From the NCBI GenBank assembly GCA_003149915.1, contig QAMK01000005.1, forward strand, positions 1 through 41,322: a stretch of DNA of 41,322 nucleotides. The letters run 5' to 3'. Position numbers and translations under genes: made by a program. A model generated the notes under the pieces. The model searched no databases, was not told the origin of the DNA, and saw only the letters and a list, made by a program, of their open reading frames with translations. Below, piece after piece: positions 25,530 to 33,540 of this stretch; positions within the stretch are counted from its first letter, which is position 1, and the number at the start of each line of letters is the position of its first letter. Origin of the DNA: Bacillota bacterium. GTDB lineage: Bacteria; Bacillota_I; Bacilli_A; RF39; UBA660.

Positions 25530-25579
25530 ATTAACGTAATTGGTTAATTGAATTATACCATATTACAAATAAATGTCAA
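25530..25579 (-). promoter_or_regulatory. promoter and operator of the higBA operon
   Basis: On the complement TTGACA (25574-25579) and TATAAT (25553-25558), 15 bases apart. Just downstream is a perfect 7-bp inverted repeat AATTAAC-7-GTTAATT (25530-25550), at the transcription start. This placement fits autorepression by the HigA helix-turn-helix. Confidence 0.6.
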
Positions 25580-25794
25580 TATTTTAATTTACCTTTTTAG
25601 TAAATCATTTTATAAAAAAGGAAAAATCTTCTATATAAAAGTATATTTTCCGTTTAAAAATACATATTTTAAACAAACTAACAATATCTTATCCATTTAA
25701 AGTAATTAAAAAACAATATATAATCATAAATCTAATATAATATTGATTTAAGCGCGATTAAATGATAATCTTTTATATAAGGAGGTAATATATA

Positions 25795-26019
25795 ATGATC
25801 AGTCCACAACTTTATGTAGAGAAATTAGCCAATAAATCTTATCATGAGCTGTTAGTAGAAAGAGATGAGTTACTTAAAAAAATATATGAATTTGAAAATA
25901 ATACAGAAGAAGACAACACAATAACAAAACCATCTCCTGACACAATATATCAATGTCATCTACTATATTTATCTGAATTATGCAAATTAATTCTTACCAA
26001 ATATAAGAAAGAAAAATAA
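25795..26019 (+). CDS. small hypothetical protein, 74 aa
   Basis: ATG with an ideal AAGGAGG site, preceded by TTGATT/17/TAATCT and followed by a strong terminator, so it is a complete small transcription unit. The protein is hydrophilic: a helical first half (LANKSYHELLVERDELLKKI) that could be a short coiled coil, an acidic linker, and a helical second half ending KYKKEK. Not recognised. It is next to the HigBA module and a tRNA gene. Confidence 0.65.
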   Translation: MISPQLYVEKLANKSYHELLVERDELLKKIYEFENNTEEDNTITKPSPDTIYQCHLLYLSELCKLILTKYKKEK

Positions 26020-26040
26020 ATCATTTTTAATATTTAAAAA

Positions 26041-26068
26041 AACTTACGAACCACATAGTTCGTAAGTT
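26041..26068. terminator. bidirectional terminator between the small gene and tRNA-Gly
   Basis: A perfect 11-bp stem AACTTACGAAC/GTTCGTAAGTT with a 6-base loop; U-rich on both sides. Confidence 0.75.
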
Positions 26069-26077
26069 ATTTTCAAA

Positions 26078-26151
26078 TGGAGCAGATAACGGGAATCGAA
26101 CCCGCATATTAACCTTGGGAAGGTTACATTCTACCACTAAATTATATCTGC
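26078..26151 (-). tRNA. tRNA-Gly (anticodon CCC), CCA encoded
   Basis: Reading the complement: acceptor GCAGATA (26145-26151) pairs with TATCTGC, then T and the encoded CCA (26078-26080). D-arm TTTAGTGGTAGAA, anticodon stem TAACC/GGTTA with loop TTCCCAA (anticodon CCC, codon GGG), and T-arm CGGGTTCGATTCCCG. All arms pair correctly. Confidence 0.93.
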
Positions 26152-26280
26152 ATACATCAACTATATCACATTTTTATTCGATTGAATAAACTTTTCTATT
26201 TTCGCAACTATCACTAAAACACTTCATAGAAATCATCTCAAACGAAATTTATTTGTTATAATAAATACCCAAAAGGAGAA

Positions 26281-26424
26281 ATTCGTTTTGTCACAAGAGA
26301 AGAATACGGACTAGATCAAATAATACGTACCATTAAAGAAGACGAAGTAGAACGCGTATTTTCAGAGTTTCAGCCAAAGAAAACATTTACTTATACCCCC
26401 AAAAAACAATTAACATCTAAATAA
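26281..26424 (+). pseudogene. small frame without a start codon, probably a frameshifted gene
   Basis: An open frame reading VTREEYGLDQIIRTIKED then EVERVFSEFQPKKTFTYTPK, ending TAA at 26422. TATAAT (26257-26262), AAAAGGAG (26271-26278) and a terminator frame it like a gene, but no ATG, GTG or TTG is in frame near that site. TTG at 26288, ten bases after AAGGAG, is one base out of frame and hits TAG after eight codons. One lost base after the TTG would explain this. Could also be a sequencing error. Confidence 0.45.
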
Positions 26425-26433
26425 ACATAAAAA

Positions 26434-26460
26434 AACGTAGCACCAACTACGTTATTTTTT
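26434..26460. terminator. bidirectional terminator
   Basis: AACGTAG (26434-26440) and CTACGTT (26447-26453), 6-base loop, T-run after it on + and on the complement. It ends the small frame and the WG-like repeat gene, whose TAA (26452-26454) overlaps the stem. Confidence 0.8.
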
Positions 26461-28431
26461 TTCACGAATTAACAATTTTGGATATTGTTCTTGTACTTGT
26501 GAACTATCTTCATAAAGTCTTTTTAAAACTCCATTAAATTCATCGTCTGACATTTCTTCAATCGACTGACAAATACTCTTATATTTATTAGAATCAAACT
26601 CATTTACTACTACCGTGCCATAATCTCCTTCATATGCTGCTGTGTAAAAAGGCCGTTTTATTTTAACGCCAGGTTCAATGAAAACATCAAGACCATGATT
26701 GTACATAAAGACACAATTACCAGCCACATAAATTTTATCTTTACCAACTTCGTTTTTGACACACTGAACATCATGTATCGTATCTGCAATTTTTTTACCA
26801 TGATAATCCCTCAAAGTATGAAAACCATAACCATCATCTAAAACAATCATATCATCTAAGAAACGAATATTAGAATATGTAATGCCAAATGATACCTCTT
26901 CCAAAGTATGAGAAGGAACTCCATAATGACGATTAATTTCCATCAAATGCATACCATCTTCCTTTTTGACGGCAAAATAAACAGAATCACAATCATAACG
27001 AGGAGTTTGACGACATTCTGGACAAATTTCAATTTGATCAAACGTATCATTAGAAAGATATTTACCGAATCCATATAATTTCTTTTTACCATCTTGTGTA
27101 ACGCAAAAGTAATCATCTCCTAAATGTTTAATTTCTTCCACACCGAACAAATCAGAAGAATAAGAAGTTTTTAAACCATAGCCAGAATCATCATGATAAA
27201 TAAAATAGTATTCTCCTGAATCTGTAATCGCAATATTATCTAAAACTTTTCTTTCTTGATTCGTATCATATACATCACACTGTCCCTGATGATAAAGAGC
27301 AACACAAGAAGAAAACAAAGGTTTAATTTCATCATACTCTGCTGGTATTTGATATTCTGAAGTCGAATATAGTAAGCCAAATTGTCCATCTTTTTCTAAA
27401 AGAATCATATCAGAATCATCTGCAAGAACCCGAACGGAATCATAGATTGGTTCACAGATATGCGTTAGCTCATAATAAAGCGCTCCATTGTCATAATTCA
27501 ATTTTTCTTTTAAACAGAATACACCAACTTGCCCTTCTTTCAAATAAGTAAATAAATAGGGATAAGTAAAAGAAGAAACATCATCTGCCAAAAGTGACGT
27601 CATGATTTTTCCATCTTCGCGATTAATTAAATCAATCATTGAGCCGTGTTTTCCCATCATAATAAAAGAAGCGACTGGTTTCACATCATCAAAACTAGCA
27701 TCCATCATCTTACCATTCATATAATAAAAATATTGTCCATCTTTCTTTAATTTCAAATCCACCAAATTTCCGTATTCAAAGTCTCCATATTCGTCAGCCA
27801 AAGAAATATCATCATATTCTAATTTTGTCTGGAATCCATCAACAGAATAAATACCAAATTTTCCATTTTTAGATACGATATATTCATTTGGTGAAATATG
27901 GTGAACAGAATCATATTCTTCTGAAAATTCTTCTGGATGTTCCCGGTAACGAAGAGAATTCAGTATATGATACTTTCCAGTCTCTTCATCCATTACACCA
28001 AAAACTAAATCATCAGCCATAAAAGAAAAATCATCCTGCAACTTTGCACCATCTACTATCATTTGATGCTTTTTAGCATCATATAAAGAAACCCTAGTAT
28101 AATCTGAATAAGGTGTATTTCCATCATTGAATAGAATTTGATACAAGCCATCATCTACAAGACGACCTTCAAAATTATCAGAATCTGTTACAAAAAATAC
28201 TTCATGATCAGATGTCATCAACCCACTATGATAATCGTCAATCTTAATTCCTAAAACACCTTGAGATCCTTTTTCTGTATAACGAGCGAAAGCCGGCATA
28301 AAAACAGTTTCCTTTTCCATCCTCATACGATGCTTCTTTGGCTTTGCACTCTGAGTTTGTTTAGACATTGCTTGCTCATTCCTTTTAAATTCTTCTCTAC
28401 TGAACTTGTTAAAATCACTACTCTTTTTCAT
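26452..28431 (-). CDS. WG-like repeat (beta-propeller type) protein, 659 aa
   Basis: Polar, basic N-terminus (about 1-40), then a long run of diverged repeats of the form K-D/N-G-x-F/Y-G-I/L...Y-D-x-I, for example VSKNGKFGIYSVDGFQTKL followed by YDDIS, and LLEKDGQFGLLY followed by PAEYDEIKPL. This is the WG repeat pattern, expected to form propeller or solenoid binding surfaces. A CPECRQTPRYDC stretch near residue 480 holds three cysteines. No signal peptide or membrane segment, so cytoplasmic. It lies 67 bases downstream of an unknown gene on the same strand. Confidence 0.75.
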   Translation of the reverse strand: MKKSSDFNKFSREEFKRNEQAMSKQTQSAKPKKHRMRMEKETVFMPAFARYTEKGSQGVLGIKIDDYHSGLMTSDHEVFFVTDSDNFEGRLVDDGLYQILFNDGNTPYSDYTRVSLYDAKKHQMIVDGAKLQDDFSFMADDLVFGVMDEETGKYHILNSLRYREHPEEFSEEYDSVHHISPNEYIVSKNGKFGIYSVDGFQTKLEYDDISLADEYGDFEYGNLVDLKLKKDGQYFYYMNGKMMDASFDDVKPVASFIMMGKHGSMIDLINREDGKIMTSLLADDVSSFTYPYLFTYLKEGQVGVFCLKEKLNYDNGALYYELTHICEPIYDSVRVLADDSDMILLEKDGQFGLLYSTSEYQIPAEYDEIKPLFSSCVALYHQGQCDVYDTNQERKVLDNIAITDSGEYYFIYHDDSGYGLKTSYSSDLFGVEEIKHLGDDYFCVTQDGKKKLYGFGKYLSNDTFDQIEICPECRQTPRYDCDSVYFAVKKEDGMHLMEINRHYGVPSHTLEEVSFGITYSNIRFLDDMIVLDDGYGFHTLRDYHGKKIADTIHDVQCVKNEVGKDKIYVAGNCVFMYNHGLDVFIEPGVKIKRPFYTAAYEGDYGTVVVNEFDSNKYKSICQSIEEMSDDEFNGVLKRLYEDSSQVQEQYPKLLIREKK

Positions 28432-28498
28432 TTATTAACCATAACCTCCCTACTACAATTACCTTTAGTATAAAAGAAAACAACAAAATTAACAAGAA

Positions 28499-29521
28499 TT
28501 ATTTTTTACGATATTGTCTTCCTCCACGATGACATACTTCATCAAAGAGTTTTAAGTCCTTTAATTGAGACTCTTTAGACACGACCGAAAAGTTTAGTAA
28601 GAAAGTCTTTAAAACATCTTCTTCGTGCTCATCATAAAAAGTAGATAAAAATTCTGATGTCATATGCTCTTTTGTCATACTTTCCACCATCATTTGTTCA
28701 AATTCAGTTTGGACAGAAAAATCTTTTTCATAGATTCCTGCTAACACGCATTCTAAAAGAGCAATCTTTCTTTCATCTTCTCCTTGATTAAATGAAAGTC
28801 TAGCTTGTACTTGACGAATAACAGAATGATAAAACTTATTTTTCTGTCGTTTCTCTTCTGGCAACTCGCGCAATACTTGAGTCATTTGTCGTAAATTATC
28901 TGGCATAAAGAATGGCGAATCAAATGCATGCTTACTGAAAACAAATAATTCTAAAGCATCCGAAGCAGCCTCAACTACCGTGTAATAAACTTTTTCTTTT
29001 GGAGACACAGAGTTTTGACTTAGTAAAACATGCGATAACGGTGCCAAACAATCATAAAATTCGACAATATTTTCAAATTCAGAACGATAAAAAGTACTAA
29101 CAACTGTCTGCTGATAAAGAGGCGACGGATGATTTAAATAACAGCAAACATCATTTAACAACAAACAAAAATGAGCATAAGGAATCTGAATTGTAACATT
29201 ATGTTGCATTTGAAATGCGCCTAAAAGTACATTATAAACTTCTTCCCGCTTAGAATCCAATTTTATTCCCATTTCTTGACGGTAATGTGTAATTTCTAAG
29301 AAATTGCCAAGTAACATACCAAATACTAAAGATTTAGAGACATGGGGAAACTGTTCTACTATATAATCATAATATGGATTAGGTTCTTGAAACAAAATAT
29401 ATCTGCCTATACGTTCGATTGTTTCGTCATAAGAATAATATTTAGATGAAATATCAATAATACTTTTAAAACACTCTGAAACTTCATCACTTAAAAATAC
29501 GACATCTTCTGTTCTTTCCAT
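28499..29521 (-). CDS. hypothetical protein, 340 aa
   Basis: Not recognised. Soluble, acidic and strongly helical, with helices like SKSLVFGMLLGNFLEITHYR and KVYYTVVEAASDALELFVF; it may be an alpha-solenoid. No catalytic motif. ATG at 29521 is seven bases after CAGGAG; the upstream open frame has no ribosome-binding site. It precedes the WG-like repeat gene and may share its transcript. The two may work together (inference from position only). Confidence 0.7.
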   Translation of the reverse strand: MERTEDVVFLSDEVSECFKSIIDISSKYYSYDETIERIGRYILFQEPNPYYDYIVEQFPHVSKSLVFGMLLGNFLEITHYRQEMGIKLDSKREEVYNVLLGAFQMQHNVTIQIPYAHFCLLLNDVCCYLNHPSPLYQQTVVSTFYRSEFENIVEFYDCLAPLSHVLLSQNSVSPKEKVYYTVVEAASDALELFVFSKHAFDSPFFMPDNLRQMTQVLRELPEEKRQKNKFYHSVIRQVQARLSFNQGEDERKIALLECVLAGIYEKDFSVQTEFEQMMVESMTKEHMTSEFLSTFYDEHEEDVLKTFLLNFSVVSKESQLKDLKLFDEVCHRGGRQYRKK

Positions 29522-29635
29522 AAAAAAACTCCTGAATATAAGTATAGTATAACAGAAAAAATGACTTACAAAGGAAATTATTTTTCTTGATATTGAATTC
29601 AAAATATCCATTTTAAAATATAGATAGCCTTTTGA

Positions 29636-30016
29636 TTATTTTTCCTCTAAAAGATGATCCTTTATTATTGTAGAAGAGATTCCTCCTGTTCGTTCAATAT
29701 GAACAATCTTACAAGAATCCTTTAAATAATCAAAGTAATGCGTCGTTGTAACCATCACATCAATTTGTAAATCTTCTAACATTTGAGGAGTAATTTCACA
29801 ATCCCGCAAAATGACCTCATCTACCACTTTGAAAGAGGAAATCATCTTCATTCGAATCTCTTCATTAAAATACGGATTCTTTCCCTTTTCTTTGGCAAGT
29901 CTGTCCGAAGTGACATAGACAATTAAATAATCTCCATATTTTTTAGCACGTTCCAAATAACGAACATGACCGTAGTGCACAATATCAAACGTACCATGAG
30001 CAAGAACTTTCTTCAT
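29636..30016 (-). CDS. TagD-like cytidylyltransferase family protein
   Basis: 127 residues of the small nucleotidyltransferase fold: MKKVLAHGTFDIVHYGHVRY (HxGH at 14-17), then YVTSDRLAKEKGKNP, and RTGGISSTIIKD (R109 to D120) as the RTxGISTT motif. The pattern is that of glycerol-3-phosphate cytidylyltransferase (TagD) and related enzymes that make CDP-activated precursors for wall teichoic acid or lipids. No other teichoic-acid genes are nearby, so the substrate is open. ATG at 30016 follows AGGAAG; the in-frame GTG nine bases earlier overlaps it. Confidence 0.8.
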   Translation of the reverse strand: MKKVLAHGTFDIVHYGHVRYLERAKKYGDYLIVYVTSDRLAKEKGKNPYFNEEIRMKMISSFKVVDEVILRDCEITPQMLEDLQIDVMVTTTHYFDYLKDSCKIVHIERTGGISSTIIKDHLLEEK

Positions 30017-30085
30017 ACGATTCACTTCCTTATTTTTATTGTATCAAAAAAATATAGAGAGTCGCTAGAAATTACTTATCTACAA

Positions 30086-30114
30086 TTGTTATTTTATCTA
30101 TTTTTTGTTAAAAT
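30086..30114 (+). promoter_or_regulatory. promoter of the dCTP-deaminase-like pair
   Basis: TTGTTA (30086-30091), 17 bases, TAAAAT (30109-30114), 19 bases before ATG with TAGGAGGG between. Confidence 0.55.
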
Positions 30115-30133
30115 TTGAAATAGGAGGGTTTAT

Positions 30134-30685
30134 ATGTTAGATAAAGACGCAATCAAAACAGAAATCACAAGAAATAGCATATATGTAGACGGTGGAATCG
30201 ATCACATTAAAGATGACTACATAGAAGTTACTTTAGGAGACACATTGAAAGTGTACGATGCTCCCTATTTAAGTATCACAAATCCTACTTCAACAAAAGA
30301 ATTTAAAATGGATGAAGATGGATTTATTTTAAAACCAAACGAGTTATACATCGGTAGAACTCGAGAGTATACCAAAACTTATGGATTCGTTCCCTTACTA
30401 GCAGAAAGTGAAGAACTAGCAGCAGTCGGAATGGAAATCCACGTAACAGCAGGATTCGGGGACAACGGATTTGAAGGCACATGGACCTTAGAAATTGTCT
30501 GCACCAATCCAACCAAAGTATACCCTGGCATGCCAATTGGACGTGTCTATTACTACCCTTTAATTGGAGATGCTGATATCGAATATCGCGGAAAATACTT
30601 TGGACAAGTAGAGCCGACAGCTTCTAGATTATCACAAGAATACGAAGGACAGAAAGTGATGGTGAAAAAGAATGTTAACAAGTAA
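30134..30685 (+). CDS. dCTP deaminase-fold protein, single domain, keeps catalytic Glu
   Basis: 183 residues of the Dcd/dUTPase fold: EVTLGDTLKVYD, GFILKPNELYIGRTREYT, EIHVTAGFGDNGFEGTWTLEI, and YPGMPIGRVYYYPL, then YRGKYFGQVEPTASR. The catalytic Glu (E138 in E. coli Dcd) is E120. But the RSSxGR loop that provides Ser111 and Arg115 reads SEELAAVG, with E93 and A97 in those positions. On its own it should not deaminate dCTP by the known mechanism. It overlaps the next gene, a two-domain Dcd-fold protein, by 14 bases. Confidence 0.82.
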   Translation: MLDKDAIKTEITRNSIYVDGGIDHIKDDYIEVTLGDTLKVYDAPYLSITNPTSTKEFKMDEDGFILKPNELYIGRTREYTKTYGFVPLLAESEELAAVGMEIHVTAGFGDNGFEGTWTLEIVCTNPTKVYPGMPIGRVYYYPLIGDADIEYRGKYFGQVEPTASRLSQEYEGQKVMVKKNVNK

Positions 30686-31745
30686 TGAAATTAAAAAACA
30701 AATCGATAATGGCACCATCCAAATTGAAAATATGGCGGAAGATGCTTTAAAAAAGCCAAACAGTTGTGACCTTCGAATCGGAAATGTTCTATATGTATTC
30801 GATTATGAAATTGTCGACACCAAAAATTGTAAAAATTATTTACAAGAAGTATTAAAAGATCAAATTAGTCATTTAAGAAGAGTCGTGATTCCAGAAACAG
30901 GATTACTATTAGAACCACATAAAGTATACTTAACCAAAACAGTGGAAAAAATAACGACGAACGGTTACGTTCCTGTCATGAATGGAAAAACGATGTTATC
31001 TTTACTAGGTGTCAGTGTCGAACTAACGAACGGATATAAAACGGATCACTTCGATGACCATTTACTATTAAGTATCATCGCATCCAAACCGACAATTATT
31101 TATCCAGATATCAAAATCGCCAACTTAGCATTTTTCCCTAGTTTAAAACCATCAAACGAAATCAGAAAAATAGACGATCAAAAATCTTGTGGATTATATC
31201 AATCCGGAATGCTAAGTGGAACAGAGATTCAAAAAAGAATGCAATGCGATAATCCGGATATTATCATTACACCACAAGATAACATTGTCATCAATCCAAA
31301 CTCTGTCAACCTAACCTTAAATGATACAATTGCCATTTATTCTGATCCAGTATTAGATATGAAAAAAGAAAATGCAACTCAAAAATTTCAGATTGGAGAA
31401 GATGGCATGTGGGTTTACCCGGATGAAATCTATTTAGGCAGAACCAACGAATGGACTGAAACGAATCGTGTCGTACCAATGATGAGTGGCCGTAGTTCTT
31501 TAGGTCGCAATGGCCTTCACGTTCACTGTTCTGCTGGGATGGGTTCCCTAGGGTATAAAGGATATTGGCATATGGGAATTAGACCAGTCAAACCGCTTAG
31601 ACTGATTAAAGATATGAAATGTTGTCAAATCTACTACTTAACCGCCGAAGGAGAACAAGATAAAAACTATCAAGGATATATGCAAAATATGTCAGGCGAA
31701 CAGTTAAGTAGTCCTTTATATAAATCATTAACCAAAAAGAGATAA
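30672..31745 (+). CDS. two-domain dCTP deaminase-fold protein
   Basis: 357 residues with two Dcd-like domains. N-domain (about 1-165): KPNSCDLRIGNVLYVFD, EPHKVYLTKTVEKIT, then NGKTMLSLLGVSVELTNG; all catalytic positions are lost (T107, L111, S134 for Ser111, Arg115, Glu138). C-domain (about 180-345): NSVNLTLNDTIAIYSDP, YPDEIYLGRTNEWTE, MSGRSSLGRNGLHVHCSAG keep the Ser and Arg (S275, R279), but YWHMGI has Gly302 where the catalytic Glu belongs. It complements the single-domain protein encoded upstream. The start lies inside that gene. Confidence 0.82.
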   Translation: MLTSNEIKKQIDNGTIQIENMAEDALKKPNSCDLRIGNVLYVFDYEIVDTKNCKNYLQEVLKDQISHLRRVVIPETGLLLEPHKVYLTKTVEKITTNGYVPVMNGKTMLSLLGVSVELTNGYKTDHFDDHLLLSIIASKPTIIYPDIKIANLAFFPSLKPSNEIRKIDDQKSCGLYQSGMLSGTEIQKRMQCDNPDIIITPQDNIVINPNSVNLTLNDTIAIYSDPVLDMKKENATQKFQIGEDGMWVYPDEIYLGRTNEWTETNRVVPMMSGRSSLGRNGLHVHCSAGMGSLGYKGYWHMGIRPVKPLRLIKDMKCCQIYYLTAEGEQDKNYQGYMQNMSGEQLSSPLYKSLTKKR

Positions 31746-31758
31746 TAATAGATAATAC

Positions 31759-31790
31759 GAAAGAAGCAAGGAATTTCCCCTGCTTCTTTC
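31759..31790 (+). terminator. hairpin after the dCTP-deaminase-like pair
   Basis: GAAAGAAGCA (31759-31768) and TGCTTCTTTC (31781-31790), perfect 10 bp with a 12-base loop. There is no long T-run after it, so it may be a weak terminator. Confidence 0.45.
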
Positions 31791-31807
31791 ATATGAGAAA
31801 AACAAAT

Positions 31808-32527
31808 CTAAATTTTTGTGACAGATGCTATCTTATTTTTTCTAAAATGCTTATAAACAAAAACGATAACTACCCCGGAAATAAAACGTATCAAAATATC
31901 ATCAATATCGAAAATAGCAAGTAATAGAACCCATTTAAGAATTTCTAACAAAATATTAGTCAAAAGGAAAAATCTAAAAAGATGTTGTTTCTTTTGTTTA
32001 AAATTCAAGCAAAAGATTCCAATAATAGAGCCAATTATAAAGTTAACGATAATATTTCGCAACAAATTCATATAATTACCTGACTGTATCGTAGAGATGA
32101 TATTGATAAAAGGAATAATTGAAAAATTATTCATTAACGAAAATAATGTCATATTGTCAAATCCTTGAAAGTCAGTAATCAAATATAAAATCATCATAAA
32201 AAGAAGAATTCCAAATAACAGGAGTAAAAGATAATGTTTCTTACCTTGTTTGTTGGAAAGAGCGAAAGTATGCAATAACAAATTAATATCCTTTTTTTGA
32301 GCATTATCATCTTGATTGGAATATTTACCATTTAAAAGTTCTAAAACAGAAACATCCAAAACTTTAGACAAAGGCTCTAAAAGAGAAATATCGGGAAGTC
32401 CTACACCACGTTCCCAGCGCGATACTGCTTTATTTGTTACACAAATTTGATTGGCCAATTCTTCCTGTGTAAGACCTTTCTTAGTTCGTAACATACAAAT
32501 AAACTTACCAACACGTTCTGAATCCAT
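31808..32527 (-). CDS. XRE regulator fused to a VanZ-like membrane domain
   Basis: 239 residues. Cro/CI helix-turn-helix at about 5-63 (LTQEELANQICVTNKAVSRW), linker, then four to five membrane segments (about 98-118, 128-147, 158-175, 184-206, 212-227). NIIVNFIIGSIIGIFC and ILLEILKWVLLLAIFDIDDI resemble the VanZ family (NxxxFxPxG; E..Q...R.xDxDD). Membrane-tethered XRE proteins of this kind are probable envelope sensors. ATG at 32527 follows AGGTGAG; GTG six bases earlier overlaps that site. A single-gene unit. Confidence 0.75.
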   Translation of the reverse strand: MDSERVGKFICMLRTKKGLTQEELANQICVTNKAVSRWERGVGLPDISLLEPLSKVLDVSVLELLNGKYSNQDDNAQKKDINLLLHTFALSNKQGKKHYLLLLLFGILLFMMILYLITDFQGFDNMTLFSLMNNFSIIPFINIISTIQSGNYMNLLRNIIVNFIIGSIIGIFCLNFKQKKQHLFRFFLLTNILLEILKWVLLLAIFDIDDILIRFISGVVIVFVYKHFRKNKIASVTKI

Positions 32528-32626
32528 ATTCACTCACCTTCTATATTATATTATAAAAATACTTTTCCAAAAAAAGCAATCGACGGAACGTAGACTTTAT
32601 AAAAAGCAAAAAAATAGATAAGTTTT

Positions 32627-33202
32627 TTATCTATTTTGCGCCTTCTTTTGTAACGACTCCAACATATCTTGAATGAGTAAGACGGTCTCGTTTTGACGTC
32701 TTCCCTTTTTATGAACCATCTCGTTCCATTCTTCTAGAACCGTATGAACATTAGATTCATTTACTTTATCATGAAAAATTTGAAGTGCCGTTTTTTTATA
32801 ATCCATAAGAGCTACTGCTCCTAATGCACGATAATAGGCAACTTCTGGAATATCGGACTTATAATAAAAATCAAGTGCCATCTCATCCGTTACTTTTCTA
32901 GGATTTTGAAGGATGATTTTATTAGAACGAAATACTCCATGTGGTGTAGCAGAATCTACTACATCGATTACTTCTGCATCAGGAGGAACGATAACATCAT
33001 ATAACGTATCACCACGGTGAAGCCAGCGGATAATTTTACTTTCCGTCGAAAAATTAAATCCACCAAAATCTTTTCCAGATTTTGCAGTAGGATCCCAATG
33101 AGATGCGACATTGACTTCCCCAATTTGATACCGAACAGATGAATCCGCTCCACTATTTTCATCAAACATTACTTTTAAATATTTTGTCACTGGAAACTTC
33201 AC
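32627..33202 (-). CDS. hypothetical protein, third gene of the MazEF operon
   Basis: 191 residues from GTG at 33202, whose GTGA overlaps the mazF stop. Conserved-looking core: VNVASHWDPTAKSGKDFGGF, then STESKIIRWLHRGDTLYDV, VIDVVDSATPHGVFRSNKI and NPRKVTDEMALDFYY. The family exists in Firmicutes, I believe, but I cannot name it. The many polar invariant-looking residues (H, W, R, D) suggest an enzyme or nucleotide-binding fold, with some resemblance to ADP-ribosyltransferase-type folds that I would not press. GTG at 33190 is an alternative start. Its place after mazEF suggests a modifier or cargo gene. Confidence 0.65.
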   Translation of the reverse strand: MKFPVTKYLKVMFDENSGADSSVRYQIGEVNVASHWDPTAKSGKDFGGFNFSTESKIIRWLHRGDTLYDVIVPPDAEVIDVVDSATPHGVFRSNKIILQNPRKVTDEMALDFYYKSDIPEVAYYRALGAVALMDYKKTALQIFHDKVNESNVHTVLEEWNEMVHKKGRRQNETVLLIQDMLESLQKKAQNR

Positions 33203-33540
33203 TCCTCTATACAAGAATTCAATAACATAATAACACTAAGTAAATCATTATCACTCAACTTTTCAACAAACTTTAAATTTCTCGCTTCATAATCGATGCT
33301 TCGAATATGTTCACATAGAACAGAGCCGGAAACTTTTTTGGTGTCTTCTAAAATATAATGTGTTGGATAAACTTTAAGATTAGAAGTAATTGGACAAACC
33401 ATCACCATCCCTGTTTGTTCATTAAAAACATTATTACTAATAACTACTCCTGGTCGATATCCAGCCTGTTCATGCCCTCTAATCGGATTAAAATCTAAAA
33501 GAACAATATCTCCTTGCATTGGACAATATTTTTTTACCAT
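33199..33540 (-). CDS. mazF: MazF/PemK-type endoribonuclease toxin
   Basis: 113 residues of the MazF fold: MQGDIVLLDFNPIRGHEQAGYRP at the start (with the G-x-E-Q-x-G-x-R-P loop), VVISNNVFNEQTGMVMVCPIT in the centre, and LCEHIRSIDYEARN near the end. The family cleaves mRNA at short sequences. It overlaps mazE upstream by 7 bases and the third gene downstream by 4. Confidence 0.92.
   Translation of the reverse strand: MVKKYCPMQGDIVLLDFNPIRGHEQAGYRPGVVISNNVFNEQTGMVMVCPITSNLKVYPTHYILEDTKKVSGSVLCEHIRSIDYEARNLKFVEKLSDNDLLSVIMLLNSCIEE

Noticed and set aside
25559..25794. Non-coding RNA in the AT-rich gap before the 74-residue gene
   Set aside because: No stable hairpin or terminator beyond the flanking promoters was seen; the sequence is simply AT-rich.
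26173..26190. Inverted repeat TTTATTC-4-GAATAAA upstream of the tRNA gene as an operator or att site
   Set aside because: It is short, AT-rich and has no second copy or integrase nearby; chance occurrence is likely.
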